Origin: Sisyra terminalis
Lineage: Eukaryota > Arthropoda > Insecta > Neuroptera > Sisyridae
Reading direction: 5' to 3'
Length of the DNA stretch: 64,000 nucleotides
Assembly (NCBI GenBank): GCA_958496175.1
Contig: OY292276.1
Coordinates: 53,953,080 to 54,017,079, forward strand
Every line of letters starts with the position of its first letter. Position 1 is the stretch's first letter. The translations under genes and the position numbers were made by a program. This document shows, one piece after another, positions 1 through 15,264 of this stretch. Under the pieces are notes generated by a model, which saw only the letters and a list, made by a program, of their open reading frames with translations, did no database searches and was not told the DNA's origin.

Positions 1-879
1 GTACAGAATTGGAAAGACAAAATCATTGTTATTCTTGATATCCTTGTACATTGAAAATACTCATTAGCACTAAAGAAATGTACCTATAAACATCATGGAA
101 TGATCACCAAAAAATTCATGATGACAATTTCTTGGCAGTTTGAAAAGGTACAAATAGTGAACTTATTTAAAAACTTTGTGCAGATTTGTTTGGTACAGAA
201 AGTTTTGAACCAAATTAAAAATAAAAATGAAATTTTCACTTGGTCTGTAAATTTAATAAATTTTGTGAATATTAATTTGATTCACTTTTGATGTTTTAAT
301 TATTGGAAAAATAATGAAGCACTTTGATATTTATTGAATTCGATAAGTAAGCAAGTTTCTTAAGGTTTTCGGGACAAAATGCTTCAAATGGTTTTATATT
401 TTGGTTATTGATTTCGTTTTTAAACTTATAGTCATTCATTCAATTGCCATTTATTTGCTTATAAGTTATTTTAAAGTGGTACTTAAGATATTTTTTGATA
501 AGAGTGACTTATTAGCTTAAAAATATACAAAATTTTTCCGAAATCTATATTGAAATGGTAAGACCAAAACCCCGAAGGAATACAAATTCAGTATTGAAAA
601 CATTTGGAGTTTCACAGGGTAGCAACGCAAAAGTTGTTACTAAAAACATTTTCAATGTTTATCTAAAGTGCATTAGATGTTCATTAATGCCAAATGAGTT
701 TTTTTAAGTTCAAATTCGATAATTTTCATTTCTTCAACTGTTACCAACGAAAAATGGAAAAAAAATTTAACCAGTTAGAAGTTAAGGGAGGAAATAGTGC
801 CAAATATATGTCAAAAAATCGAAGGGCTGGCTAATATTTCTAATCAATTTTGGTCGATCAACCAAATACCCAAAAGTGC

Positions 880-1110
880 CGAAGAACCGTTAACAGGGAT
901 AATTCTTTGCTACATCACGGTAATGCAAGACTCCTCTGCAGAAGAAAAGCTCTGGAAAAAAGTAATAAATTTTGGGGGGCAGGTGATATTACCGTACCCA
1001 CTATAATTGTCCAAAGTTATTCCATCGGATTTTTATTTATTTCAATCGTTACAACATTTAATAAGTGGTTTAAAAATGGAAAGCTTAAGTGATGTTCGAA
1101 ATATATTTTT
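880..1110 (+). pseudogene. Mariner-type transposase relic
   Basis: Translating this stretch in two plus frames gives the catalytic-core landmarks of a mariner transposase: LLHHGNARL at about 915-945, where functional elements have a HDNARPH-type motif, then ILPYPL, and IPSDFYLFQSLQH at 1018-1056, matching the SPDLAPSDYHLFRSLQ-type segment. The second catalytic Asp (HDNA) is changed to Gly and at least one frameshift plus one stop separate the pieces, so the copy is dead. No terminal repeats were recognised. Family membership is by motif recall, not by search. Confidence 0.65.
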
Positions 1111-1939
1111 TTAATATTTTCCTAAGTAATGAATTGATTTTTACTAATTTGGCATTAAAAATTTGTACACTAGATACCAAAACGTTGATACTATTGAGGC
1201 TGATTATATCATTGATTTAAAATTGTAACAAAATTTTGTGTTTTGATTGTATATTAAAAATACGAAATTACTTTCCGGTACACCTCCGGTATTCCCTGGT
1301 TTTCTATCAAAGCCAATTCCACTTTCGGTTCCAGAAACAATATCCCTAGATGGTTCTAGTTTAATTTTTTATAACTTATGCAGTACTCCTAATTTTGTGA
1401 CATTAAGATTTAGTATTAAATGCAAAAGTTCCAATTTTATTTTTATTGTTCCCTGTGTTATATTCAACGTAAGATGGCTAAGAAATAAAGTTAGTATAAT
1501 TCAGTTTCGACTTTAATTGTTCCCAAATTTTCCTGCTTTTTGACTTCAAGCTCCCGCTCTTCAAATCTTCAAATTGAGGAATTTAAATCCTTAAAAAAAA
1601 ACTACTAAAGTAATTTACACAATCTGTAAAATTTTAAAGATGATGTAAGAAAAGCTAAAAAGCTTGCATTTTTTGAACAACCAGAAAAGATGTTTACGAT
1701 TATTTATGTGAAGTAGAGAATTAGAAAATACTGTTTTTTTATGGAAGTATTTGGCTATAACTATATATCTTATCATTCACAAAAATTTCAGGACGAGAAA
1801 ATGAATTGAAGTATTATTTTTTGATCATCCAAATTTCGGGATGATACAAGACTACATGAAAAGCAAATTCATTTTTTAAATGTCCTTTGATACCATTATG
1901 AGTCAAAGAGACTAATGACAAAAGAAAAATAAAGTAAAT

Positions 1940-2720
1940 CCAGATATCTGGTATGATTCACTGACGAAACAAAGACAAACGATAGGGTAGGCACTAGAAT
2001 ATGGGGGGGGGGAATTCCAGAAAATGAACAGTCGTAGGCTTGAGGAAAATTCCCACAATATTCTCAGCAGAAATCTAGGCCATTATCATATGCCTATAGG
2101 AAAACATGAGAAGAAAATATCATAGTAAATTGAAAAGAATTTTATAAGATATTCAAGCCGCAACTATACTTAATTGAATCTCACCAGAAAAACTCCAAAC
2201 TGGTCTGGGAAGGCAAAACACTTTTCATCCAATAAAGGAGGTAATGAAGAGGCAAACGGGCCATCAAGGGCAGGCTTAAGTACGCCATTTATGGGTCCAG
2301 AACCGGCTATAGCAGTGCCGATTGATAAAATACTAAATTGAATAGCCGAATGAACTTAAAATGAGCAAATTAAGTCCTAGAATAGTTACTTAGGAGGAAA
2401 ATTCTCAAAGGTTATGATAAAGAAACCTCTGAAAGAATATAATAAAAGAGTTCTAAACCTAGAAAGAAAGTATATCAAATTGCTAGTAGATTTATTAACT
2501 GTTTACACAAATTGATAAAGCATTTCCCAGCTATAGAGGAAAATATTGAGCCAAATACATGCAGGAAATGTGACGGATCCAATTAATTATCTCCTGGGAT
2601 CACAGAAGCTAGACCTAACCAATTGGAACTAGAAACAAAGCTGAGGCGCAATAGTTTTTATAGAACGCAGTGCAGGGAAACTCTTAGAAGAGGCCCCCCA
2701 GTATAAAGAAAAAGAATAAT
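1940..2720 (+). pseudogene. Non-LTR retrotransposon RNase H / C-terminal relic
   Basis: Frameshifted plus-strand translations show, in order, a degraded RNase H start (IWYDS at about 1947), the segment GKFP-TIFSAEI at about 2045-2075, then GLSTPFMGPEPA at about 2273-2310, and a C-terminal Cys-rich piece reading LIKHFPAIEENIEPNTCRKC at about 2510-2570. This order is that of arthropod LINEs of the R1/I/Jockey type, with RNase H followed by a small CRKC zinc-binding tail. Many stops and frameshifts show an old inactive copy inside the intron of the ZSWIM-like gene. Confidence 0.6.
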
Positions 2721-4288
2721 TTGAATCTTAGGTCTTAAATGCGAGAAAAACTATTGAAACAATAAATATAAACTTTTATACGATTTTACTTTGTTTAATT
2801 GAATATGAAATTCAAGTAATCGTAATATCAAGATTCAAATATTAATTTTCAGCGTTAAGACCTAATTTTGATTGTAATTAAAATTAAATTTTTCGCCAAA
2901 CATTAAATGGAGTACAAATTTTACTGTGTTTTAATTATTTCTATCAGAAAGAGTCAATTATTTTTAAGATTAATTTACATGTCAACGATTTTCGAGTTCA
3001 ACGTTTCACAATAAAATGATATTATGCTATACATATTCCTTTATTTTTAGACATTTTACGTTCCATTATTCAACTTTGTGAACTTTCGATAAAAATATGC
3101 GAAATAAACTTAATATATATAAACTCCGCATTTAAAATTGTTTAAAAATCTGACGTTGAAATAAAATCGATCTATTTTCAATCTAAATGCAAATAGGATA
3201 AAGAATATCTTTACAAATTAATTAGTTTTTAAATGTATCAAATTCGCCCCGGAGATAAATTACACGAACTTAACATTTATGTATATTTAATTCAAAAATT
3301 AAATCATTTCCACTGGTAATTTATAGACAAACGATGGAAAATGTGAAATTTATGATTTGAAAAACATTTATATGCAAGGGACTTAAACAATATTCAGTGT
3401 CGTCAGATATCTCTGAGGCTATAACTGTATACTAACTTGTAATGCAACCTTAAAGCTTTTTATTACAAACGTATTTAAATATGGTTTTTGAAAAAAAAAC
3501 ACATACATAGTAAATTTATTGACTGCTTATTCACCATTAATTACCACAAAAATTATCAAAAAAAAATTAAAAAAAATAAAAGAAAAGTTGACTTGTAGAA
3601 AATATGTCTAGCATTGAGGTCAAATCACTGTTTCATTGGCGATATTATCATACAAAAAGCATGTCAGAAATAAATATTGAAAAATTATTTCGACACTAAC
3701 CCAATTGTATATAAGCTATAATTCATACAACCTTGTCAATTCTTTTATTTATAATTATCTACCAATATACCATTAAGCTGTAATTTTCAAGCAAATATAA
3801 TTAAATTTATTAAACTGCAATCTGTTTAAATAAAACGCATTTTACATAATGAGAAAATTTATCGTTAAAATTGCAACTAGTTACAGTTTTTACACCATTT
3901 GGAAACTTTTGAAGGCCATTTATGTGTATAGTTAATTAATATATAAAATATTAATATTTAAAGCAGTTTATAAAATATTTAGACATCATGATAAACAATA
4001 GTTCAAATATTGATAAAGATCATTGACGTAATGCATGAAATAATATTTTCTCATTAATAATCCACGCATAATATTGAAAATAATTTATTGATTTAATTTT
4101 ATAATAAATAAATACAATTTACAAGTAATTAAAGTTAATATTATAATGTAAAGTTCAATTCTCTATTAACATGTTTGCCATATATTTATTTTAATGTGGA
4201 ACTATCCAGTCGTAAAACTTATTTGTTATGCTCATGGAAAATTGAAACGCTAGAGAACTTGATATAACTTATTTCCTTTGAACAATAA

Positions 4289-8031
<3,743 letters not shown>

Positions 8032-8236
8032 TGTTCTTACAAATCATTTAGTGGACGTTGTACATTCCATAATATGCTTCAGTGGAGGCCACATTAGTAA
8101 ATAACGAACCATTTTGTACATTACTACAGTGCTCTTAAATACAGTTGTTTCTTTTTCTCAAGATTTATGTATATAAGAAGTACAATAGTTTTTCAAGAAA
8201 AATATTTAAAAAAAAATCATTTTGTACGTTCCAAAA

Positions 8237-8242
8237 AATAAA
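8237..8242 (+). terminator. Candidate poly(A) signal of the ZSWIM-like gene
   Basis: AATAAA lies 206 bp after the stop codon at 8031, in a run of A. It is the first canonical signal downstream. Alternative longer 3' UTRs cannot be excluded because the next 3.6 kb contain no gene. Confidence 0.45.
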
Positions 8243-11200
8243 AAAAAAAGAAGATAAGTAATCATAGTGTTTATCATTATTTATATTTTCATTTGAATCG
8301 GAAACGGAAGGTGTTATTAAGAAGTGCTTTAATTTCAGTATTTAGCGTTTATTTTAGAGCACTCCCAAATTACATTAGATAAATATGATCTCATACAATC
8401 GAGAATATAAATAGTAAATTAATTTAACTTAATTTAAGATGATAAAGTTTTAGGATAATTTTATACCGCCCATTTAACAACATATTTATCAATTTTTCAT
8501 TTTGCTTATTATTATTATTCGTTTTTGAAACCAAAGATTGTTATTTGTATAGTCCTATATGTGAATTGTATATAAATAATATTTAATTGGACATCGTTTG
8601 ATTTTTGTGATCACACGTGGTTCAATGTAGGTATCACGACAGTAGCGGGCGATGTAAAAACAATAAGTATATAAAAAACGAGTTTTGAAAATTGAAAGAC
8701 TAAAATACGCTGCTGTCATGCAATTTGCTGCATACCTATAATTCAAGAGGTATATGCTTCCTGTTACATTTATGATATAAATACAGTATAAGTACAAAAT
8801 AATGTTATGAAAATGTAGCGGCCAATTTTGCGTTGCTCGTCTACGTAGCGATTTAATTATACACATAATTTCGAATTCCATATAGGTAAATAATAAGCTA
8901 CCTCTGCCATAATAATTTTACATAAACTCACAAAATTTACTGATTTCGATATTGTGTTCCCAAATATTTTGACTGATTATTATTATAATTTGATTTAATT
9001 AAGAAATATGAACAATTTGAAATTAGTATTAACGAAAATATGTTCAAATATAAATGACAAAGCGTCTTTCATTTGTAATTTTAATTTGATTTTTAGTGTA
9101 GAAGACATACTTATGACAATCTAAAATTGGTTCGTGCAACCAGAATATTTGAACATAAGTTCTTAGCTATGTTTATTTTAAGATGAATGATAAATTATTT
9201 TAATTAAACTTGTAAAGAACTTTGGCACCGATTAACGATATCGATAATTATCTTGTATATTATTTCAAAAAGACTGCTGTGTTGAAATTAAAAAGTAAAA
9301 TTCAATGCAATTATATTTTACTAATGTGTTATTTTAAATTAACTGCTCGATTTAAAAATGAAAAAGAAAATGGTTTTTATTTCGAATGATTTTAACGAAA
9401 TTTTTAAAACTTATAGATATGAAGTTTTGGCTCGTTTTCATGCTTGTTGTGTGACAAATTTTTTCATATAAAAATTATCCTTTTGAAGTGCTTTTCAATT
9501 TAAATCCTGCATTTTCTCAGTATTTTATGAACAAGTTTTTGTTTGTTTTTTTAACTAAACAATTTAATCATAAATACCAATTGTTGGCGTACAACAATCA
9601 AAAACATTTACTTACTAAAATACTCAGAAAATGTAAATTATAAATTAATAAATCGTTTCAAGTAGGAACTTTTTGCTTGAAAACATGAACCACATATAAA
9701 AGCTTATGAATTCGGCAAAGCTGTCCATCTATTACGTTTTAGACAGATTGTGTCATGTTTTAAATTTATATTACTGTTTTGTGTTAATTATTTTTTTTTC
9801 TCGTTTAGTTAATTACAAGTTTTGTCTGTGATTTCAATCGGTAGTTTATTTTATTTTATTTTCTATGTATATATACCTAATTCATAAAGACTTAATGTTT
9901 CCTCATTGTAAAATTAATTTTTATGTTTTAGTTTTTATTTTTCATAAAACTTTTAAAGAAAATGCAATAAAATTATCATAAATAATAATTATTTAAAAAA
10001 TAAATCGAAATTTCAAATTTAAAAACTAAAGCAAGTATTTAGGTTTGTTAATTTTCTTTTGTTCGAAATTGCGGAATACTAAAGTAGTCTACTTTAAATT
10101 GGTCAAAATTAATATCATTGAAATTAATATTCCCTAACATGTGCCAAATAATTATCTTATATGAAGCAAATTTCTATCACAAAAAAATAATTAAATATGT
10201 GTCAAGTGAAACGATTTTATATGACAATTTTGTGTTGGAAATTTATGCTTTCAATATGATTTATTTTTCATTGTTGACGCAAGTACGTAGATCGAGCACT
10301 CAGAAGGCACAAGCTTGAATATTTATTTAGTAACTTCAGTTGTAAATGAACATCAATATAAATATATAAATAAATATAAATATTACAAAAAATGTATAAA
10401 TTCAATATATAATATTCCTGATCCTGAATCGATAATTTTATGTAAATAATCTCAAACTATATAATATTTAATATAAATACTATAATATAGTATATATTAA
10501 GTATAACTTCCATTTCGGGAATCATGTTTTCCATGGCTTATTTTTATATGCACTATAATTTTTCGATAACAGTGTGTATTTAAGTGTTCGTTTTTATTCT
10601 GTTTTCCTTAATTTTCAATTAATCGAGGTTTTATTATTTCAAAAAAAAAAGTGTAAAATGTCAATATTAAATATATTTAAGAATATTGAGCGGAAAACAT
10701 TAATTCTTCATAGTCGTTTTGTGCATTTTCATTGATGTTGTATACATTTATGACTTAAGTAATCAGTGCATGTCAAAACAATGCAGAATTTTGACGAAAA
10801 TTTATGTAAAAATAGGGGAACAACACTGCTTAGTGTTGTCTAATTAATTTAATTAAAATAATACTAAATTTAATAGTATTAACTCAATTAATAAAGTAAA
10901 ACTGATGAATACAATTCTGCATTGTCTTTGGCTACATTAATAACAAAATTATTTGTTAATGTTTTATTTTGATAATGATTGTGAGATGGTTAAGTTATTA
11001 TTTTTATGAAAATAAATAATCATCGTAAACATATAATTGTCGATTTTTTATTGACTAAAATCTTATTTTACAATTTTTTATTTGTTTCAGAGAAAATCAT
11101 GGTAATTTCAGGTTTAAAAAATATTTATTTATCCAACATTAGAAATCATTAATTAGTATTTGTATCATTCTTTGTAAAAATTAAGATAATTTTTACTCCT

Positions 11201-11842
11201 TAAAATGATAATTAAAATAAAGTATAATTATTTTACGAAATATCGATTCAAAACTTGAATATATTTAACGTATTTAACTATGCATAAAGTAAAGATAGTT
11301 AACTTCTTATAAGTTTCTTGCCATTAATTTTTTTCCTATTAAAGTTTACATAACCGTTTGAATTCTTTTAAAAGCACTCATAAATGAAATGTTTGCATTC
11401 TAGCTAAATTATAAGCCATAAGCCTAACACCATATACAATCATCAATTTGCAATTTTAGATTTTTTGTAAAGAAAAAAAAATAACGGTTGTTTTATTTAA
11501 AACCGGTCGTGAACTGCATACGTTGTCTTTATAGTATGTAAAGAAAATAATTTCCATTTCCTTATTTTTTTTAAGGTAAAAGTAAACCAAATTTTTTTCT
11601 TGGCTTACCAAGTGAAACTAAGCGATCTAATTCAAATTTAACTGTTATATATATATGCGACATAAAAATATGTATGAACTAATAAATTTATATTTTTTTC
11701 GAATATTATTTACAAAATAAATTATGCGTTTATATTTATATTTTCATTATATTTATAGATGATGTGTTGACAAATTAATGCAAACAATTTATTCGATTTA
11801 TTATTAATTATTTAAAAATAATCTTTACAATCATCAGCAACA
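8243..11842. other. Intergenic AT-rich stretch
   Basis: No exon-like frame or recognised transposon was found between the ZSWIM-like gene and the PH-FYVE gene. The minus-strand frame at 8555-8881 is Tyr/Ile-rich with no recognisable similarity and probably chance, possibly inside an extended 3' UTR. A nested hairpin at 10778-10925 is listed separately. Confidence 0.5.
10778..10925. repeat. Nested hairpin with 13-bp inverted repeat
   Basis: ACAATGCAGAATT at 10778-10790 is repeated inverted and exact at 10913-10925. Between them lie a perfect 8-bp stem with four-base loop (10820-10839) and a 7-bp stem AATACTA/TAGTATT (10860-10880). It could be a tiny MITE-like element or a structured RNA. No target-site duplication was seen. 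Confidence 0.4.
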
Positions 11843-11950
11843 ATGGCTCTTGGATTTTTTCGTACCAACATCGCCAATCTTCAACTGCTTCAATTGCCGT
11901 TACGTTGTCCAGCACGTTTGGTGTCTTCAGTGCATTTTATCTGCGTGTAA
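11843..11950 (+). other. Upstream ORF of 35 codons in the PH-FYVE leader
   Basis: ATG at 11843 opens a 35-codon frame ending in TAA at 11948-11950, 32 bp before the start codon of the PH-FYVE gene. It lies in a local island of higher GC content that looks like the promoter or 5' UTR of that gene. The transcription start is not known, so whether this uORF is in the mRNA is inference. Confidence 0.35.
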
Positions 11951-11982
11951 TGTTGGTAGTGCTAATGTCATGCATGTGAATC

Positions 11983-14900
11983 ATGGTGGACAGGCTAGGT
12001 AAGAGCTTAATTTATTTTATTATTATGCAAGATATTTCATTAAATAACTCATTTTAAATTATTTTAATTATTAGTACTAATATTGCTGCATCAATATTTA
12101 ATTTGGTTCGATCGCTAAAATTTTAACTACTTACCTTTATGGCCTTCTATTATAGCCGTTTACTCATTTTCTTTACATTGCATATAAATTAAGAAGTAAT
12201 TTAATCATATTCTAATCCATTAAATTATTGTATGCAACAGGTGTCTTAAGGTTTTTTTTTTAAAACGAAAATAAATTTCTATAATTAATCAAATGATTCT
12301 ACACTTTACTTGTTTAAGATGAATCAAACTAGGGAAGTATGAATCACAATTTAGATTTTTGTTTAAACTTAGTGCATAATTGATAAAGCTGCAATAATTT
12401 GATTATCTTTTTTTTATCAAACAGAAATAACTTTAGCATAATGTAAATTTAACAATGGTAAAAAACTTTTGTAGAATTCTTTTACGTAAAAATTTATCGA
12501 ATACAACTTAACTGTTATAATCTTTAAATTAAATAAAAGGTCAGAATGTTTCTAGTATAATGGTTTTACCGTAAATAAAACAAATAATCCATTATCATGT
12601 AAAGTGACCATAAAATTAAACAATTCTTTAATACACCTCTAAATTTTGATAAGAAAATATTTAGCGACGAATATTTTATATGGCTGAATTTTTTGCCTTG
12701 TGGCATTTCATTGCAAATCGGTTGAAAATATATTATCAATGTTTCAATGTAAACACTGATTTTTTTATAGAAACTCATCTTAGTTAAACACTAAATTTTA
12801 TTTTTATCTTTTGCAGTAAATAGTGAAGCAAATGCTCGTCGCATTACAATGGTCGAGAATTGCTTTGGCAGTTCTGGCCAACCATTGGGAGTGCCTGGAA
12901 GAGTACTAGTTGGCGAAGGAGTTTTAACGAAACGATGTCGAAAAAAAGCCAAAAGCCGACAATTTTTTTTATTTAATGATATCCTTGTTTACGGAAATAT
13001 AATGATTAATAAGAAAAAATACAATAAGCAACATATAATACCATTAGAAGAAGTCAAGTTGGAATCTCTAGAAGATGATGGACGTATGTTATATTTAATA
13101 CTAAGTTTTATGTTAATCAATGGATACAGAAGCGGATGTAAGGGTGTCAGAAAAACCCACTTATTATTTATGCATACCACTACTTTCCAGCTAGAATTTC
13201 GCTTTCAAGATCTTACTACTTAATAGTTTTTAAATGTCAATACGAATTTGTTTAATAATTGCTATATTTTTATTAATTTATAGCTTTACTAATAAAGTTA
13301 GATACTATAACTCATTGTTTCCTAACCTGTGATCCGCGGACCTCTGGGGGTCCGCGAGCCTATGTTTGGGTGTCCGCGGTCCCATTTGGAAAAGTTTGTT
13401 TTTTAATTTAATGAAGGAATACTAAAATATAATATTGTCCGAAAATTGCACCTTTTTTTCACTCAGGGGTTTTCACTCCTTGGCATTATGCTTGATTTCC
13501 TTGGGGGTCCGCGGCTGAAGAAGGTTAGGAACCGCTGCTATAACTAATAAACATATAAACATCAAAGCTAAAGGATGTTGAAAGATAATTTTAATATTTT
13601 TTTGAAATTTAAACCTGCTAATATTAATAAGCCCCTGGAAAGTAGTATTGTATACAAGCGATTCTTTTCTTTGATCCTTGTACCTCTATGTCTTCTGCTG
13701 TATTCATTTAATAAGTAGTATTAATAATCTCGAATCAGAGTCTGATTTAGTTTAAAAAAAAATAATGTTTACAATAAAAATATTCATTGTAGAGTTTCGA
13801 AATGGATGGCTAATAAGAACTGCTTCGAAGTCTTTCGCTGTCTATGCAGTAACATCAACTGAAAAGCAAGAATGGATGGCACACATAAACAAGTGCATTG
13901 AAGATTTACTTAGAAAGAGTAAAGCATAAAAATATTTTTAATTTTTGCACATTTTTCAATCGTTAACTTATTTTTAGGTGGTAAAAAACCGGTTGAGGTT
14001 CATGCAGCAGTTTGGGTACCAGACAACGAAGCTCCGGTATGCATGCACTGTAAACGAACACAATTTACCGTTATAAACAGAAGAGTAAGATGTCCCATTT
14101 GTATTCCAATGAGCCACGAAATCATTAACTTTATTTTAATTTTAGCATCACTGTAGAAAATGTGGCGCTGTAGTTTGTGGGCCTTGTTCTAGTAAACGAT
14201 TCCATCTTCCCAATCAAAGCTCAAAACCCTTACGAGTATGTCTTCAATGCTATGATTCGTTGTCTCGTGCAAAAACTCAACAAGGCAATATGCCTATCGA
14301 TAAGGGTATTCTATTTCATGCTTGTTTTTGAGTAAAGGATTATAAGTTTACTTTTTATTAGATCGTAGTGGTTCGGCAGATTCTTCAGGTGAAGATGATT
14401 CTGATGAAGACGAAGACGTTCGTAATCATGGAGGTGCTCATGATGAGGTATGCATTTATTTTAATTACTTTTTTTCGTTCTATTTAAAATATGAATGTAT
14501 AAATAAAAATTACAGAGATTTCAAAGTCATTGTTTAAATTATCAATGCTACTGACAAAAACTAGGAAATTGTAAGTTTTGATAAAAAGTGTGGAGTTTTT
14601 ACTTGCATTTGATATTCAATTTTGAAGTTTATTTAATGGATTTTGTGTTTAAGTTTCCATATTAAAAAATATTTGCATGTTGAAGTTTGAATTTTTCAGG
14701 TTGAAGGAAATTAATACTAAAAAATGTTTTTAATGGTAGTTTAGTTTTAGTTGTTTTTATCAGGGTCTAATAATAAGTGTTTCGCGTTTAAGAAACTATT
14801 TTCAACTTTGTATTTTAACAGTGAATACTATTCCACACTACGGCGAAATCTGGCGAAATGGTTCTTTAATTATTATAATGCTATGGGCAAAAGCCAATAG

Positions 14901-15047
14901 TGGTTTTCTATTGACACCAAAGAAGTATAACTTCTTTTGCGTACATATAATAAAATAATATATATTTTTTAACAAATAACGTTTATTTTACAGCCCAAAT
15001 TTTACGGTGACACGACAGAGCGACCTGAAGATGTACATCAAAATTAA
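11983..15047 (+). CDS. rush: PH and FYVE domain endosomal protein (rush / PLEKHF1-2 type, phafin)
   Basis: Seven exons: 11983-11998, 12817-13083, 13793-13918, 13978-14084, 14146-14305, 14362-14447 and 14994-15047, giving 271 residues beginning MVDRLVNSEANARRI, nearly identical to the start of PLEKHF2. A PH domain spans about residues 35-131 and a FYVE zinc finger about 149-212, with WVPD, CMHC, RRHHCRKCG, CGPC and CLQC; the basic RRHHCRKCG motif binds phosphatidylinositol 3-phosphate in this family. An acidic Ser/Asp/Glu tail follows (about 229-245). Phafins act on early endosomes; the Drosophila orthologue rush hour influences endosomal trafficking. The first exon encodes only five codons plus one base, and its ATG was chosen because it restores the conserved N-terminus across the splice. 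Intron 2 carries a hAT MITE. Confidence 0.93.
13305..13545. mobile_element. hAT-type MITE, 225 bp, with 8-bp target duplication
   Basis: The element spans 13313-13537 and is flanked by exact 8-bp direct repeats CTATAACT (13305-13312 and 13538-13545). Its ends are imperfect inverted repeats: CATTGTTTCCTAACCT on the left and CAGCGGTTCCTAACCT read inward from the right, followed by CCGCGGAC-type GC-rich sequence in both arms. Eight-base duplications and CAGNGGTTCC-type termini are typical of hAT non-autonomous elements. It sits in intron 2 of the PH-FYVE gene. Confidence 0.88.
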
Positions 15048-15258
15048 AAGAAAATTATTAAAACATAAAGAGGAACAATTTAACGAAGTGATTCCCATTG
15101 TTATATAAAAATGTTAGTATTTTTATTTAAATATTTCTAAATTGTTAAACTTATATTTTTATTATGTTTATTAACAAAACATTCATTTTAACTCATACAT
15201 GTTTTTTCTTTTAAATATTTCACAAACATGGGAACCAAATCTTATGCTCTTCATTTTC

Positions 15259-15264
15259 AATAAA
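15259..15264 (+). terminator. Candidate poly(A) signal of the PH-FYVE gene
   Basis: AATAAA occurs 212 bp after the TAA stop at 15045-15047, with further copies downstream near 15305. Which is used cannot be told from sequence. Confidence 0.4.

Noticed and set aside
1247..1516. 89-codon open frame as an exon
   Set aside because: No recognisable domain, no good splice sites at its ends, and it lies between transposon relics inside an intron.
8555..8881. 108-codon minus-strand gene
   Set aside because: Low-complexity Tyr/Ile composition, no similarity, no splice or promoter context; likely chance.
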